A stretch of 64,000 bases of DNA from an uncultured Verrucomicrobiota bacterium (lineage in GTDB: Bacteria; Verrucomicrobiota; Kiritimatiellia; CAIVKH01): assembly GCA_937872895.1 (NCBI GenBank), contig CALMUP010000009.1:124001-188000 (forward strand). Reading direction: 5' to 3'. Positions 43,766-52,303 of the stretch are shown in pieces. The notes below the pieces were generated by a model. It searched no databases. It had not been told where the DNA came from and saw nothing but the letters and a program-made list of their open reading frames with translations. The translations under genes were made by a program, and so were the position numbers. Position 1 is the first letter of the stretch. Each line of letters starts with the position of its first letter.

Positions 43766-44601
43766 TCGCTCCCCACCGTGAACCCGCCACGACCATGTAC
43801 CGTTCGATCTTCATCTCCGACTTCCACCTCGGCACCAAGACCTGCCGCGCCCACGACCTGCTGGATTTCCTGCGCCACCACGACGCGCAATTCATCTACC
43901 TCGTCGGTGACATCATCGACGGCTGGCAGTTGAAGAAGTCCTGGCACTGGTCGCAGGAACACAACGACGTCATCCAGAAACTGCTCCGCAAGGCCCGCAA
44001 GGGCGCGATGGTGACCTACCTCCCCGGCAACCACGACGCCTTCGCCCGCGCCTACATCGACCACCACTTCGGCGGCATCGCCCTCGCCGAGACCGCGCTG
44101 CACCTCACCGCCGACGGCCGTTCACTGCTGGTGCTGCACGGCGACACCTTCGACACCATGGTGACCCAGAAGAAGTGGCTCGCCTCCCTCGGCAGCTCCG
44201 CCTATGAAGTCGCCATCCGCCTCAACTACGTCTTCAACCGCATCCGCCGCCTGCTCAAGATGCCCTACTGGTCGCTCTCCGCCTGGCTCAAGCACAAGGT
44301 CAAGAACGCCTTCACCTACATCGACACCTTCGAGAAAACCCTCGCCGACGAAGCCCGCCGCCACCGGGCCGACGGCGTGGTCTGCGGCCACATCCACCGC
44401 GCCTCGATCCGCGACTGCGACGGCGTCACCTACTACAACACCGGCGACTGGGTCGAGAGCTGCACCGCCCTCGTCGAACACCACGACGGCCGCCTCGAAC
44501 TCGTCACCTGGTTCGCCCGCGAGGAAGACCGCATCGAGCGCACCCTCCCGGCCTCCCTGCCGTCCCGCAGCACCCCGGCCCTCGCCGAAGCCCTGACCTG
44601 A
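43762..44601 (+). CDS. LpxH-like UDP-2,3-diacylglucosamine diphosphatase family metallophosphoesterase
   Basis: 279 residues. The calcineurin-like motifs are complete: 'SDFHLG' (metal 1), 'VGDIIDGW' (bridging Asp), 'PGNHDAF', 'LHGDTFD' and 'CGHIHRAS'. The long helical insert with 'KMPYWSLSAWLK' is typical of the LpxH/LpxG-like group, also annotated as UDP-2,3-diacylglucosamine diphosphatase family. Some members act on other phospho-lipids. Translationally coupled to the GT4 gene (ATGA overlap) and two genes from an LpxC-like protein, it fits envelope glycolipid synthesis. Confidence 0.88.
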   Translation: MIAPHREPATTMYRSIFISDFHLGTKTCRAHDLLDFLRHHDAQFIYLVGDIIDGWQLKKSWHWSQEHNDVIQKLLRKARKGAMVTYLPGNHDAFARAYIDHHFGGIALAETALHLTADGRSLLVLHGDTFDTMVTQKKWLASLGSSAYEVAIRLNYVFNRIRRLLKMPYWSLSAWLKHKVKNAFTYIDTFEKTLADEARRHRADGVVCGHIHRASIRDCDGVTYYNTGDWVESCTALVEHHDGRLELVTWFAREEDRIERTLPASLPSRSTPALAEALT

Positions 44602-45046
44602 AAGCAAACGTCAGAACCGCGGATGATCGCGCCCCATCGCCCGTTCCATCACGCGAAAACAGGACCACGGATGCCAAGGGCGTCCCACGGATGGAGAATG
44701 ATCTGGAGCCACGTCCGCGCGGCGAGTATTCGGGGTAATGGCGCAGCTTTCGTTAGCAGTCGCGCATGAACACTCCTGACCAGGAATGGAAAAACCATGC
44801 GATGATGCTCCCCGCCTTTATCGGCGAGCAGAGCGAGACGATGTGTGAACACCTGGATTCGTCAGGTATCCCGCGGATGCGGGATAGCGGGTGGGTGGTC
44901 GGATTTGCGGTGATTTCAAGGCGGCGTAATGGGGGCTGGACTCTAGTCCGCCCCCGTTGCGCCAACGCCGAAAGCGCCGTAAATCAGGCCGCCCGCCCGG
45001 CGGCCTGACGAATCCAGGTATCATCCACACCACCACCCGCTCCGCA
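44602..45046. other. 445-bp gap between convergent genes
   Basis: No convincing gene. The only strong structure is the hairpin at 44985-45007. The remaining sequence is GC-rich with short repeats such as GCGGATGCGGGATAGCGGG near 44873-44891; nothing identifiable. Confidence 0.5.
44985..45007. terminator. Perfect 9-bp hairpin, probable bidirectional terminator
   Basis: CAGGCCGCC (44985-44993), loop CGCCC and GGCGGCCTG (44999-45007), placed between the convergent stops at 44601 and 45047. No U-tract. Confidence 0.5.
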
Positions 45047-46771
45047 TCATTTGAATACCGAGTCGATGCCCATGGCCTGCTTGCGCGAGAAGGCGGGCAG
45101 GAAGGAGACTCCCATACGTTGGAGCAGGGGATAGAGCCAGCCGAGGATGCGGATGGTGAAGATCCGGTCCACCAGCCGGTAGCCCCGCTGCTCGCGGAAC
45201 AGGATGCGCAGGTACCACCGCAACCGCGCGGTGCGGATCGGCACCGGCTTGAAGTCGAGGTGGACCGAGTACCGCGTGGCATGCCGCGCCCGGTAGGCCT
45301 CGCGCGCCTGCTCGAGCCGCGCCACGATCTCCGGCGAGAACTCGCGGAAGTAATACACCCGCGCCAGCGCAAGGATCTCGAAGCTGTCGCGCATGAACCG
45401 GATGTCCTCCGGCCGCAGGCCGATCCGCTCCGCCAGCGCCAGCATTGCATCGATCTGCGCCAGCGCCCGTTCGCCGCTCTGCACCGCCGCCTCGCCGTCG
45501 GTCACGAAACACCGCATGATCTGCCGCATCCCGTGGTTGACCAGCACATGGTCCCAGTACACCGAGAGCAGGGGCGGGATGCGCAACCGCCGGAAATAGA
45601 CCTTTCTCCGCGCGAATTCCTCGATGTACAGCAGGTGGGTGACGACCTCGCTGGACAAGCGGAGCAGTTCCCACAGCACCTCACCATCGACCTGCGGCGC
45701 ATACCGCCGCCGCCACCCCTCGACCGCCTCCGCCGCGCTGTACCCGTCCTTGAGCACGCGGATCGTCACCCAGGTGTTGATCGCGTTCCAGATGCCCTCC
45801 GGGTCGAGGAAGGTTAGCCGGCGGAACCGGATCCACCCGCCGGTCTGGCACCACACCATCGCCCCGGCCATCGTCGGCACGTGCCGCAACTCCTCGCGGA
45901 TCCGCTCGACCTCCGGGCCGATGAACGACGGATACTCGCCCGCCCCCTCGTACTCGCGGCGCGCCTGCATCTCCACGATGCGCGGCAATCCGCCCCGGTG
46001 GAACTGCACGCTGACCGGCAGGTGGCGGAAGAAATCCGACTCGCCATGTTTCATCGACAAGGTCAGCCACGGCGAGGTGATCCCGTCAAAGATGTCGCGC
46101 AAGGTGTCGCGGTTCCAGATCAGGTCGCCGACCCGGTATGCCCCCACGCTCCACGTTCGGAAGATCCACCGCCGCCGGTTCCGCGCGAACACCGGAAGCA
46201 ACGCCTCGACCCACCGACGCGCCTGCCGCGGGTTCCGGATGGTCAACCGGCTGAGGAAATCGCCCTCGACGTCCAGTCCGTCCGACTCGCCGATGCGGGT
46301 GATGAGGCCCTGCACCTCAGGAAACGTCGCGAACACATCATCCAGCGCCTCGGCGAATCGCGCCTGCAACCGCTTCGGATCGTCGCCGCAGCTCGCCTCG
46401 ATCGAGGCATGGTAGAACATGATGTCGGTCGTCACATACACCGCCAGCCGGTGTTCGGCGGCGATCGAGAACAGCGCCGCGAATTCCTCGCGGTAGGCGC
46501 GGATGCGATTCCGCAGGTCCTCCGGGTAGGTCGGATGGTCGTGCAGGTGCGCCAGGTCGTCGATGCTCAGCGCATTGAACCCGCAGGCCACCGCGTTCTC
46601 GCACACGATGCGGAAGTCCTCGCGGATGCGCGGGAACAGTTCCCGCCGCACCTGGCCCTCCGCCTCCAGGTGGGCGAACGGGATTTTCGACCAGTTCAAC
46701 CGGCCCGGCGGCGACGCGCGGAAGAACGGTCCGATCGCATCGAGAAGATAAATGGGCTGATGAAGTTGCAT
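45047..46771 (-). CDS. Large soluble TIM-barrel-like protein (GH67/alpha-glucuronidase-like region), unassigned
   Basis: 574 residues without signal peptide. The first 350 residues have a (beta/alpha)-barrel rhythm: 'FNALSIDDLAHLHD', 'LAVYVTTDIMFYHA', 'VQGLITRIGESDGL', 'RRWIFRTWSVGAY', 'MAGAMVWCQTGGW'. The Glu in 'TRIGES' sits where GH67-like and related hydrolases place a catalytic acid. The C-terminal 200 residues are helical, and the protein ends 'KQAMGIDSVFK'. I infer a glycan-active enzyme or a relative that lost activity; confidence in the family is low. It precedes no coupled gene and is separated from topoisomerase VI by two REP hairpins. Confidence 0.55.
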   Translation of the reverse strand: MQLHQPIYLLDAIGPFFRASPPGRLNWSKIPFAHLEAEGQVRRELFPRIREDFRIVCENAVACGFNALSIDDLAHLHDHPTYPEDLRNRIRAYREEFAALFSIAAEHRLAVYVTTDIMFYHASIEASCGDDPKRLQARFAEALDDVFATFPEVQGLITRIGESDGLDVEGDFLSRLTIRNPRQARRWVEALLPVFARNRRRWIFRTWSVGAYRVGDLIWNRDTLRDIFDGITSPWLTLSMKHGESDFFRHLPVSVQFHRGGLPRIVEMQARREYEGAGEYPSFIGPEVERIREELRHVPTMAGAMVWCQTGGWIRFRRLTFLDPEGIWNAINTWVTIRVLKDGYSAAEAVEGWRRRYAPQVDGEVLWELLRLSSEVVTHLLYIEEFARRKVYFRRLRIPPLLSVYWDHVLVNHGMRQIMRCFVTDGEAAVQSGERALAQIDAMLALAERIGLRPEDIRFMRDSFEILALARVYYFREFSPEIVARLEQAREAYRARHATRYSVHLDFKPVPIRTARLRWYLRILFREQRGYRLVDRIFTIRILGWLYPLLQRMGVSFLPAFSRKQAMGIDSVFK

Positions 46772-46780
46772 AGGTAACCC

Positions 46781-46805
46781 GTAGAGCCGGGTTTATCCCG
46801 GCTAC
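46781..46805. repeat. REP-like hairpin copy 1
   Basis: GTAG, AGCCGGG, TTTAT, CCCGGCT, AC: a perfect 7-bp stem with a 5-nt loop, just upstream of the TIM-barrel gene's start. Nearly identical to copy 2 at 46827. Confidence 0.75.
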
Positions 46806-46826
46806 TGGTGCTTGGACCTGAACTGG

Positions 46827-46851
46827 GTAGAGCCGGGTTTACCCCGGCTGC
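46827..46851. repeat. REP-like hairpin copy 2
   Basis: Same layout as copy 1 with loop TTTAC and ending GCTGC. Two copies 46 bp apart in the same orientation lie between the topoisomerase VI A subunit gene and the downstream gene; they may act as a terminator or RNA-stabilising element. Confidence 0.75.
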
Positions 46852-46868
46852 ACATGAACGGAACAACG

Positions 46869-47999
46869 CTAGGGCAGGAACTTGCCTTTCTTGATCTTCT
46901 CCGGCAGGTATTTTTCCAGGACGTAATTCAGGCCATGTTTCGCAAACGCCTGCTGCTCGATGCGCACGCCCATCTTCAGCATCTGCTCCAGCGCCTGCTG
47001 CCACTCCTTGTGGTGCTGGATGAACGGATCGTTCTTCAGCGCATCCTTCGCGCGCTTGATGTCCGCCTCCTCCAGCGGGTGGGTCGCATCCTCGAGGCCA
47101 TAGTCGATGATGTCCTGCGGGGTCACCCCGAGGTAATGCACCTGCGGCACGCAGAAGTACCGGTTGATGTGCGCGGCCTGGCCGGATCCGACCTTCAGGG
47201 TCCGGTAGATGTTGCAGTAGCCGTAGGGATCACCGTCGGTGAAGGCCAGCACCGGGAGCTTCTGGTCGTCGGCGAGGCGGCGGATGAACCGGCGGCAGGC
47301 CCGCGTCGGCACCCCGCTCATCGAGATCAGGATGCAGTTGGCCTTCTCGAAATAGCGGTGGTGGACCAGGCGCTGGAACAGCGACGCGGTCTCGACGGCG
47401 AGGATGAACTTCGCCTTCGAGGCGAACCGCAGGTGCTCGACCCGCGACGGGATGCTCCACGCGCCGCTGCCCAGCTTCCCGCACTCGATCTTGATGTCCT
47501 TGCCGTTCGACGGATCGATGTCCAGCACGGTCAGCGGCCCGGCCACGTCGCCCCCGCGTTCCTCGGGGATGTAGCCGAGCTGCTCGCGGTTGATGCCCAG
47601 CATCGCCTCGATGTCGTCCAGCAGCGTGTCGCTCTCCGGCTGCTCGTCGAACCGGCACTCGCCCCAGCTCTTGCTGTTGTAGTAGATCTCGCGCTTGCCC
47701 GCGATGTCGTCCTTGTCCAGCAGGTCGTTCTTCGTCGTGGCGAGCAGGCGCATCGACTGCGCGAACGTCTTCACCGTGTTGTACGACAGGGTGCGCGTCG
47801 CCGTCTTGTTCAGGATCTCGAAATGCCCGCGCTTCGTGTCGTACTTGACATTGGCCAGCGAGCGGATCGGGAACTTCATCGAGGGCTTCTTGTGCTTCCT
47901 CGTGATGTCCAGGTGGATCTCCTTCGCGACCTCGACAATACGGCGCGAAGCGGCCTGCTTGGAAACGACTTGCGGGGCTTGGTCTTTCGGTGTGCTCAT
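46869..47999 (-). CDS. top6A: DNA topoisomerase VI subunit A (Spo11-like)
   Basis: 376 residues. The catalytic winged-helix domain has the paired tyrosines of 'GKREIYYNSKSWGE' (Tyr106/107) that cut DNA through a 5'-phosphotyrosine. The Toprim domain has Glu203 in 'LAVETASL' and Asp255/Asp257 in 'FTDGDPYGY' for Mg2+. Type IIB topoisomerases are mainly archaeal and plant enzymes and occur only in scattered bacteria. It forms an A2B2 enzyme with the B subunit encoded upstream; the order is B, four-helix bundle, A on the same strand. No gyrase is seen here, so its share of the topological work is unknown. Confidence 0.93.
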   Translation of the reverse strand: MSTPKDQAPQVVSKQAASRRIVEVAKEIHLDITRKHKKPSMKFPIRSLANVKYDTKRGHFEILNKTATRTLSYNTVKTFAQSMRLLATTKNDLLDKDDIAGKREIYYNSKSWGECRFDEQPESDTLLDDIEAMLGINREQLGYIPEERGGDVAGPLTVLDIDPSNGKDIKIECGKLGSGAWSIPSRVEHLRFASKAKFILAVETASLFQRLVHHRYFEKANCILISMSGVPTRACRRFIRRLADDQKLPVLAFTDGDPYGYCNIYRTLKVGSGQAAHINRYFCVPQVHYLGVTPQDIIDYGLEDATHPLEEADIKRAKDALKNDPFIQHHKEWQQALEQMLKMGVRIEQQAFAKHGLNYVLEKYLPEKIKKGKFLP

Positions 48000-48050
48000 G
48001 AATCGTTCCTGTTCTATGCTCGAATGCCAATCTTCATCGGAGCACTATTC

Positions 48051-48098
48051 CTAATCCTAATCCTAATCATAATCTTAATCCTAATCGCACGCTTAATC
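48051..48098. repeat. Left hexamer array of four-helix-bundle unit 2
   Basis: Eight in-register 6-nt units on the plus strand: CTAATC three times, ATAATC, TTAATC, CTAATC, GCACGC, TTAATC. The last unit contains the stop codon of the four-helix-bundle gene (TAA on the minus strand). It is the inverted partner of the array at 48531-48560 and starts 51 nt from the topoisomerase A start codon. Confidence 0.92.
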
Positions 48099-48527
48099 AC
48101 CGCGGGGTGTGGTTTCGTATTCGGCGTGCTCTTCGTGCAAACGGTACCCCGAGTTGTTTTTTATCAATCCGACCAGGGTACTGATGATGCCAGCGATGAT
48201 TTCCTTGCCGTGCATCAATTGATCCGATGACAAAAGTTTCTTGATGTTGAGCACATCGAGCGCTGGGGCGCACTCCAACGCTGATCCCCGGGCAATGTCA
48301 AAATAGTGGCATCGATCCTTGCCCGTATACTTGCCATTTCCTTCGGCGATATTCAGCGGAATCGATGTTGAAGCTCGGTCAAGCTGGTCTTTGACAGAAA
48401 GTCTTGATGGTATCGTTTCCCAGAAAGGTTCAAGCCATCCGACAAGTTCTAGGCTTAGTTGATACGAGCGGAGTTTTTCGTGGTCGAGCATTCGGTGTTG
48501 TGGTGTCATGGATCGCGTGGTGTCCAT
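48093..48527 (-). CDS. S23-type four-helix-bundle protein, inserted between topoisomerase VI subunit genes
   Basis: 144 residues if started at 48527; ATGs at 48509 and 48491 also fit, and the family usually begins 'M(F/L)DHEKLR', favouring 48491. The conserved 'LNIAEGNGKYTGKDRCHYFD' matches the second domain of the protein at 4084-4845. It has the helix-bundle length of the single-domain S23/IVS proteins. GC content is lower than in the topoisomerase genes. It splits the topoisomerase VI B-A pair and is tightly framed by inverted hexamer arrays, one overlapping the stop codon. Function of the protein is unknown; a nucleic-acid-binding role is likely from the basic bundle surfaces of relatives. 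Confidence 0.9.
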   Translation of the reverse strand: MDTTRSMTPQHRMLDHEKLRSYQLSLELVGWLEPFWETIPSRLSVKDQLDRASTSIPLNIAEGNGKYTGKDRCHYFDIARGSALECAPALDVLNIKKLLSSDQLMHGKEIIAGIISTLVGLIKNNSGYRLHEEHAEYETTPRGD

Positions 48528-48530
48528 CTG

Positions 48531-48560
48531 GATTAGGATTAGGAATATGATTAGGATTAC
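48531..48560. repeat. Right hexamer array of four-helix-bundle unit 2
   Basis: Five in-register units: GATTAG, GATTAG, GAATAT, GATTAG, GATTAC. This is the inverted counterpart of the CTAATC array at 48051. It lies just upstream of the four-helix-bundle gene, in the leader of its mRNA, where the transcript would read CTAATC units that can pair with the GATTAG units transcribed at the end. Confidence 0.92.
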
Positions 48561-48575
48561 GAGCGTTGCCGGATT

Positions 48576-48605
48576 ATGTGCGTCCTTTGCGCCTTTGCGT
48601 TGAAG
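48576..48605. repeat. Dispersed 'GCAAAGGCGCAAAGGACGC'-type motif
   Basis: The plus strand reads GCGTCCTTTGCGCCTTTGCG just after the topoisomerase B stop. The motif class (runs of CTTTGCG) commonly forms inverted repeats in intergenic DNA; no second arm is present here, suggesting that it was separated by the insertion of the four-helix-bundle unit or decayed. Confidence 0.35.
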
Positions 48606-48612
48606 TCACAAC

Positions 48613-50298
48613 TCATACTTCCAGATGCGTCTTCTCCAGCATCTTCTTCAGGTCGCTTTCGATCTTCGCCTTGTCCTTCTCCGGCAGGGAAAGGATGTCC
48701 TTGAGGCCGGTGGCGAGGTGGGGGATGTACTTCTCGATGTAGCCGCGTTTCCGTTCGGCCTCGGCCTCGCGCTTGCGGCGGCTGATGTTGATGGACAGGC
48801 GGCGTCCGCACTCCTGCAGGGCGAGGGTGAGCTCCTGGATGATCTCCGGGTAGTTGGCGATCGCATCCTTGCTCTCGCTGGTGAAGGGCACCCACACGCT
48901 GGCCATGTGCACCGATACCACGACCGGACCGAGCGGCAACGATCCTTTGGGCTGGGCGAGCCCGTAGGCCTTCCAGTTCACCCCGACCATCGCCTTGGTG
49001 ATGGCGCACGCCCCGCCCATGTAGAGCAAGGGCACCCGGTTGGCGAACCGCAGCAGGCGCACCGGGTTCTCGTTGTTCAGCTCCTCGTCGGACTGCGGTT
49101 TCGCGTAGGCCATGCCGACCTCGATCTGGAACGGATTGCCGCGGTACACCGTCGGGTCCCGCGTGACCGAGGTGTAGAAGTCGGCATCGATCTCCTTCTT
49201 CAGGCCCGCCAGGATCTCCTCCTCGCCGATCGGGGCCAGGCAGTCGGTCGGCGGGCGCATCAGCTTGGTCTGCTGGATGGTCTTGTACACCGCCTCGATC
49301 TCGCCGGGGCCCAGCTTGTCCGGCCGCGCCTTCGGATCCACCTTCGCCGCCACACAGATGTCCAGCGCGGTCTGCTGGCTGATGCGCGAGAAGTCCGAGG
49401 CCAGCGCCGAGCGCAGTGTGCGGCTTTCCGTGTCCTTCAGCATCTGCATCAACAGGCCCAACTCGACTCCGTGAGGGTGGGGCATGATCTCCACCGCAGG
49501 CGGCGGCAGCTTCTTCACCGCGCGATGGAACGACTGGCGGATCGAATCCGATGGCGCCTCGCCCTCGGCCTCCCCCTTGGCCGGCTTCTTCAGGGTCACC
49601 GCGTAATGCAGCGACAGGTGCGGATTCACGATCGCGCACTGCTTGAGGAACTCGTCCACGGAAAGTTTGCCGCGCACGTAGGCGGCCTCCATCTCGATCG
49701 CCACCGAGGTCCCGTGCTTGTAGCTGACCGGATCGCCCGGCTTTCCATCCGCGGTCGCGGACGGAAACACCGGCAGCCAATCCACGCTGACATCGCTGAG
49801 GATGGTCGGCTTGTTCTGCCGGGTGTCGATCTGCACGCTGATCTGGTGGGCGGCGGCGCTGCCCTTGGTGCGCGAGCGGATTACCGTCGCGCTGCCGGTG
49901 GTCAGTTGCCCGTACATGCCGGCCGCGCTGATGCCGATGCCCTGCTGCCCGCGCGACATGCGCAGGCGGTGGAACTTGGAGCCGTAGAGCAGCTTCGCGA
50001 AGATCTTCGGGATCTGCGCCTTCACGATGCCCGGACCGTTGTCGGCCACCGTCACCCGGAACCGGTTGTCGCCGGTCTGCTCCAGCTCGACCATGATCTC
50101 GGGCAGGATGCCCGCCTCCTCGCAGGCGTCGAGCGAGTTGTCCACCGCCTCCTTCACCGCGGTCATCAGGGCGCGGCGCGGACTGTCGAAGCCGAGGAGG
50201 TGGCGGTTCTTGAGGAAAAATTCGGATACGGAAATATCCCGCTGCCGGCGGGCCATGCTTTCGGCGGTTTCTCCCGCCGCGGACGTACGTTTTGCCAT
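48613..50298 (-). CDS. top6B: DNA topoisomerase VI subunit B (GHKL ATPase)
   Basis: 561 residues. The GHKL ATP-binding site has '[15 protein letters not shown]' (N-box, about 49-63), 'VADNGPGI' (G1) and '[16 protein letters not shown]' (G2, ATP lid). The helix-two-turn-helix and transducer domains follow, with the conserved switch Lys in '[14 protein letters not shown]'/'GVNWKAYGL' regions. ATP binding dimerises the B subunits and gates strand passage by the A subunits. The C-terminal '[20 protein letters not shown]' region is typical. It is the upstream gene of the pair. Confidence 0.93.
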   Translation of the reverse strand: MAKRTSAAGETAESMARRQRDISVSEFFLKNRHLLGFDSPRRALMTAVKEAVDNSLDACEEAGILPEIMVELEQTGDNRFRVTVADNGPGIVKAQIPKIFAKLLYGSKFHRLRMSRGQQGIGISAAGMYGQLTTGSATVIRSRTKGSAAAHQISVQIDTRQNKPTILSDVSVDWLPVFPSATADGKPGDPVSYKHGTSVAIEMEAAYVRGKLSVDEFLKQCAIVNPHLSLHYAVTLKKPAKGEAEGEAPSDSIRQSFHRAVKKLPPPAVEIMPHPHGVELGLLMQMLKDTESRTLRSALASDFSRISQQTALDICVAAKVDPKARPDKLGPGEIEAVYKTIQQTKLMRPPTDCLAPIGEEEILAGLKKEIDADFYTSVTRDPTVYRGNPFQIEVGMAYAKPQSDEELNNENPVRLLRFANRVPLLYMGGACAITKAMVGVNWKAYGLAQPKGSLPLGPVVVSVHMASVWVPFTSESKDAIANYPEIIQELTLALQECGRRLSINISRRKREAEAERKRGYIEKYIPHLATGLKDILSLPEKDKAKIESDLKKMLEKTHLEV

Positions 50299-50451
50299 GC
50301 TGGATTCTCCCGGGTCTCACCGTATCGTGGGCGTTTCTGTCGGGCAAGCGGGAAGCCCTGCGGTCAGAAAATCGTTTTCAGCACGGCTACCGGCTGGACA
50401 TCCCCCGGATAAAACGGGATGATACCATTCCAGTAAAGGAGATGCCCGCCC

Positions 50452-52257
50452 ATGAAACGTTTCGTGTTCGCCCTGTACCTCGCTGCCGCCCCGCTGCTCT
50501 TTGCCGGCGGTGACAGCCTCGTCATCCTGCAACTGCGCAACCTCGAACAGGCCGCCAACCAGGCCGCCGCCCTGGCCGAGGAACTCCAGTTGCCCGTACC
50601 GCCCGGCATGATCCAGGGCCAGATCGGCGCGATGCTGATGAGCCCCGACCTCGCCGGCGTCGACGCCACCCAGCCGGTGATCGTGCACATCGGGAAGGGA
50701 CAGGGCCCGGGCGGACCGCCGATGATGGCCCGTTTCTCGGTGACCGGCGACGGTGCCGACTACCTTGCCGCGCTGGAGCGGATGATGCCGAGCCGCGAGG
50801 AGATCAGCACCGGAGTCCACAAGTTTGTCATGGGTGATCCGGACGATGCCTCCGCCCCGGCCTTCTTTGTGGTGATCAAGCAGTCGCAGGCGCTGGCCGG
50901 CCAGGACCTCGACGCGATCAAGGCGATGAACGGCGACCTCACCCCGGCCGAACGCGATGCGATGAACAACATGCCCGGCGAACTCAGCGCCTCGGTGAAC
51001 GTGCCCGCCTTGAGCGCGATGCTCGGCGAACAGATCGAGCAGCAACGGCAGATGATGGAGATGTACAAGGCCCAGATGGAGGCCGAGGGTATGGACACCT
51101 CCATGTTCGACAAGAACGATCCTACCGCCAGCCTGGCCTCGGTCCAGAACGCGCTGGCCAAGGCCGCCGCCCAGCTCGAGGTCCTCGTCTTCAACCTCGA
51201 TCTCGCCGGTGATATTACCCTGCGCACCTACGTTCAAGGCACCCCGGACAGCGCGCTGGACCGTGTGATCAGCGACCTCACCCCGGCCGGTCCGCTGGTT
51301 ATGGGCTACCAGCATCCCGAGGCCTGGTTCCTTGCCAACAGCACGATGTCAGGCTTCGAACACATCATCGAGCCCTATGCCAATTGGGTCGCCTCGATGT
51401 ACAAGGAAATGGGCCCGCCGCTGGATGCGATGGCCGAGCCGTACCGCGAGATGATGCTGGCCATGCGCGGTCTCTATACCGGCGGCTACAACGTCGCCGT
51501 GCTGCCGATCACCAAGGAACAGCCGCTGAATATCCAAGGCATCTACGAAATCAGCGACAAGGCCCAGGCCAAGGCTGCGATGGAGAAGATGATGGAAATC
51601 CAGGCCGCGATGAACACCTCCTCCGAGGATGGCATGCCATACCGGGTGAACGTGACATCCACCACCGCCGAACCGCACAACGGCGTGGAAATCCAGACCT
51701 TCCTGATGTCCTACCAGCTCACGGACCCGGATGCTACGGAGGCGATGCCGGAAGCCCTTTCAAGCTTGTTCGAGAACATCACCTACCACATCGGCTACCT
51801 CGATAACGCCCTCGTCTATGCGATCGGTCCGATCGAGTCCCTGCACGGGTTGATTGACTATGTGCAGGGCGGTGGTGCCACCGAACCGCATCGTCCCGGA
51901 TTCGCCGATGTGTCTGCGGAAGCCCTTGGATATTGGGAGTTGGATGTCACGAGCCTGCTGCGTTCGATCGCGGCATTGCTACCTCCCGAACTGGCCGCCG
52001 CTCCTGCCTCCGCCGCAGAAGGTGTGAACGCATCCCTGCGGGGGCTGACCATTCGCGAATGGCGTGGTGTCAGCGCATTGACCCGGTTGACCAAGCAGGA
52101 CCTCGCCGGCTTCGTCCAGATCGGCATGTCGCTGGCCATGAAGGGTGGCGGTGGTGCCGGCAACCCCGGCCTGATGATGCCGGTCGAAGCTGATGAAATG
52201 ATGATGGAAATGGAAGAGGGCGGCAGCGACGTCGAATCCATCGATTCCGAGTATTGA
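50452..52257 (+). CDS. Secreted Met-rich protein of unknown function
   Basis: 601 residues with a signal peptide (to about residue 18, 'LFAGG'). The mature protein is acidic and unusually rich in methionine (for example 'QRQMMEMYKAQMEAEGMD' and the tail 'DEMMMEMEEGGSD'). It alternates beta-rich blocks with helices and has two similar hydrophobic blocks ('LVILQLRNLEQ', 'ALVYAIGPIESL'), the layout of a two-domain DUF3352-like protein. Family is not assignable with confidence. RBS AAAGGAGATG about 8 nt before ATG. Copper or oxidation buffering is possible for Met-rich proteins but is speculation. Confidence 0.6.
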   Translation: MKRFVFALYLAAAPLLFAGGDSLVILQLRNLEQAANQAAALAEELQLPVPPGMIQGQIGAMLMSPDLAGVDATQPVIVHIGKGQGPGGPPMMARFSVTGDGADYLAALERMMPSREEISTGVHKFVMGDPDDASAPAFFVVIKQSQALAGQDLDAIKAMNGDLTPAERDAMNNMPGELSASVNVPALSAMLGEQIEQQRQMMEMYKAQMEAEGMDTSMFDKNDPTASLASVQNALAKAAAQLEVLVFNLDLAGDITLRTYVQGTPDSALDRVISDLTPAGPLVMGYQHPEAWFLANSTMSGFEHIIEPYANWVASMYKEMGPPLDAMAEPYREMMLAMRGLYTGGYNVAVLPITKEQPLNIQGIYEISDKAQAKAAMEKMMEIQAAMNTSSEDGMPYRVNVTSTTAEPHNGVEIQTFLMSYQLTDPDATEAMPEALSSLFENITYHIGYLDNALVYAIGPIESLHGLIDYVQGGGATEPHRPGFADVSAEALGYWELDVTSLLRSIAALLPPELAAAPASAAEGVNASLRGLTIREWRGVSALTRLTKQDLAGFVQIGMSLAMKGGGGAGNPGLMMPVEADEMMMEMEEGGSDVESIDSEY

Positions 52258-52267
52258 TGTGCCACCG

Positions 52268-52303
52268 TTGCGGGGCGGTGAGTGACCCTCACATGCCCCG
52301 CAA
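52268..52303. terminator. Bidirectional terminator between convergent genes
   Basis: TTGCGGGGC (52268-52276) pairs with GCCCCGCAA (52295-52303), with an inner GTGAG/CTCAC stem. It spans the stop region of the bioH-like gene and follows the Met-rich gene. Confidence 0.6.

Noticed and set aside
44818-45450. Long minus-strand open frame over the end of the TIM-barrel gene
   Set aside because: Composition is Ser/Arg/Ala repetitive typical of a GC-rich shadow frame, with no conserved motif.
48051-48560. CRISPR or telomere-like array
   Set aside because: The period is 6 nt without spacers, the arrays are only 5-8 units and are inverted around a gene in a chromosomal operon, so neither a CRISPR nor a chromosome end.
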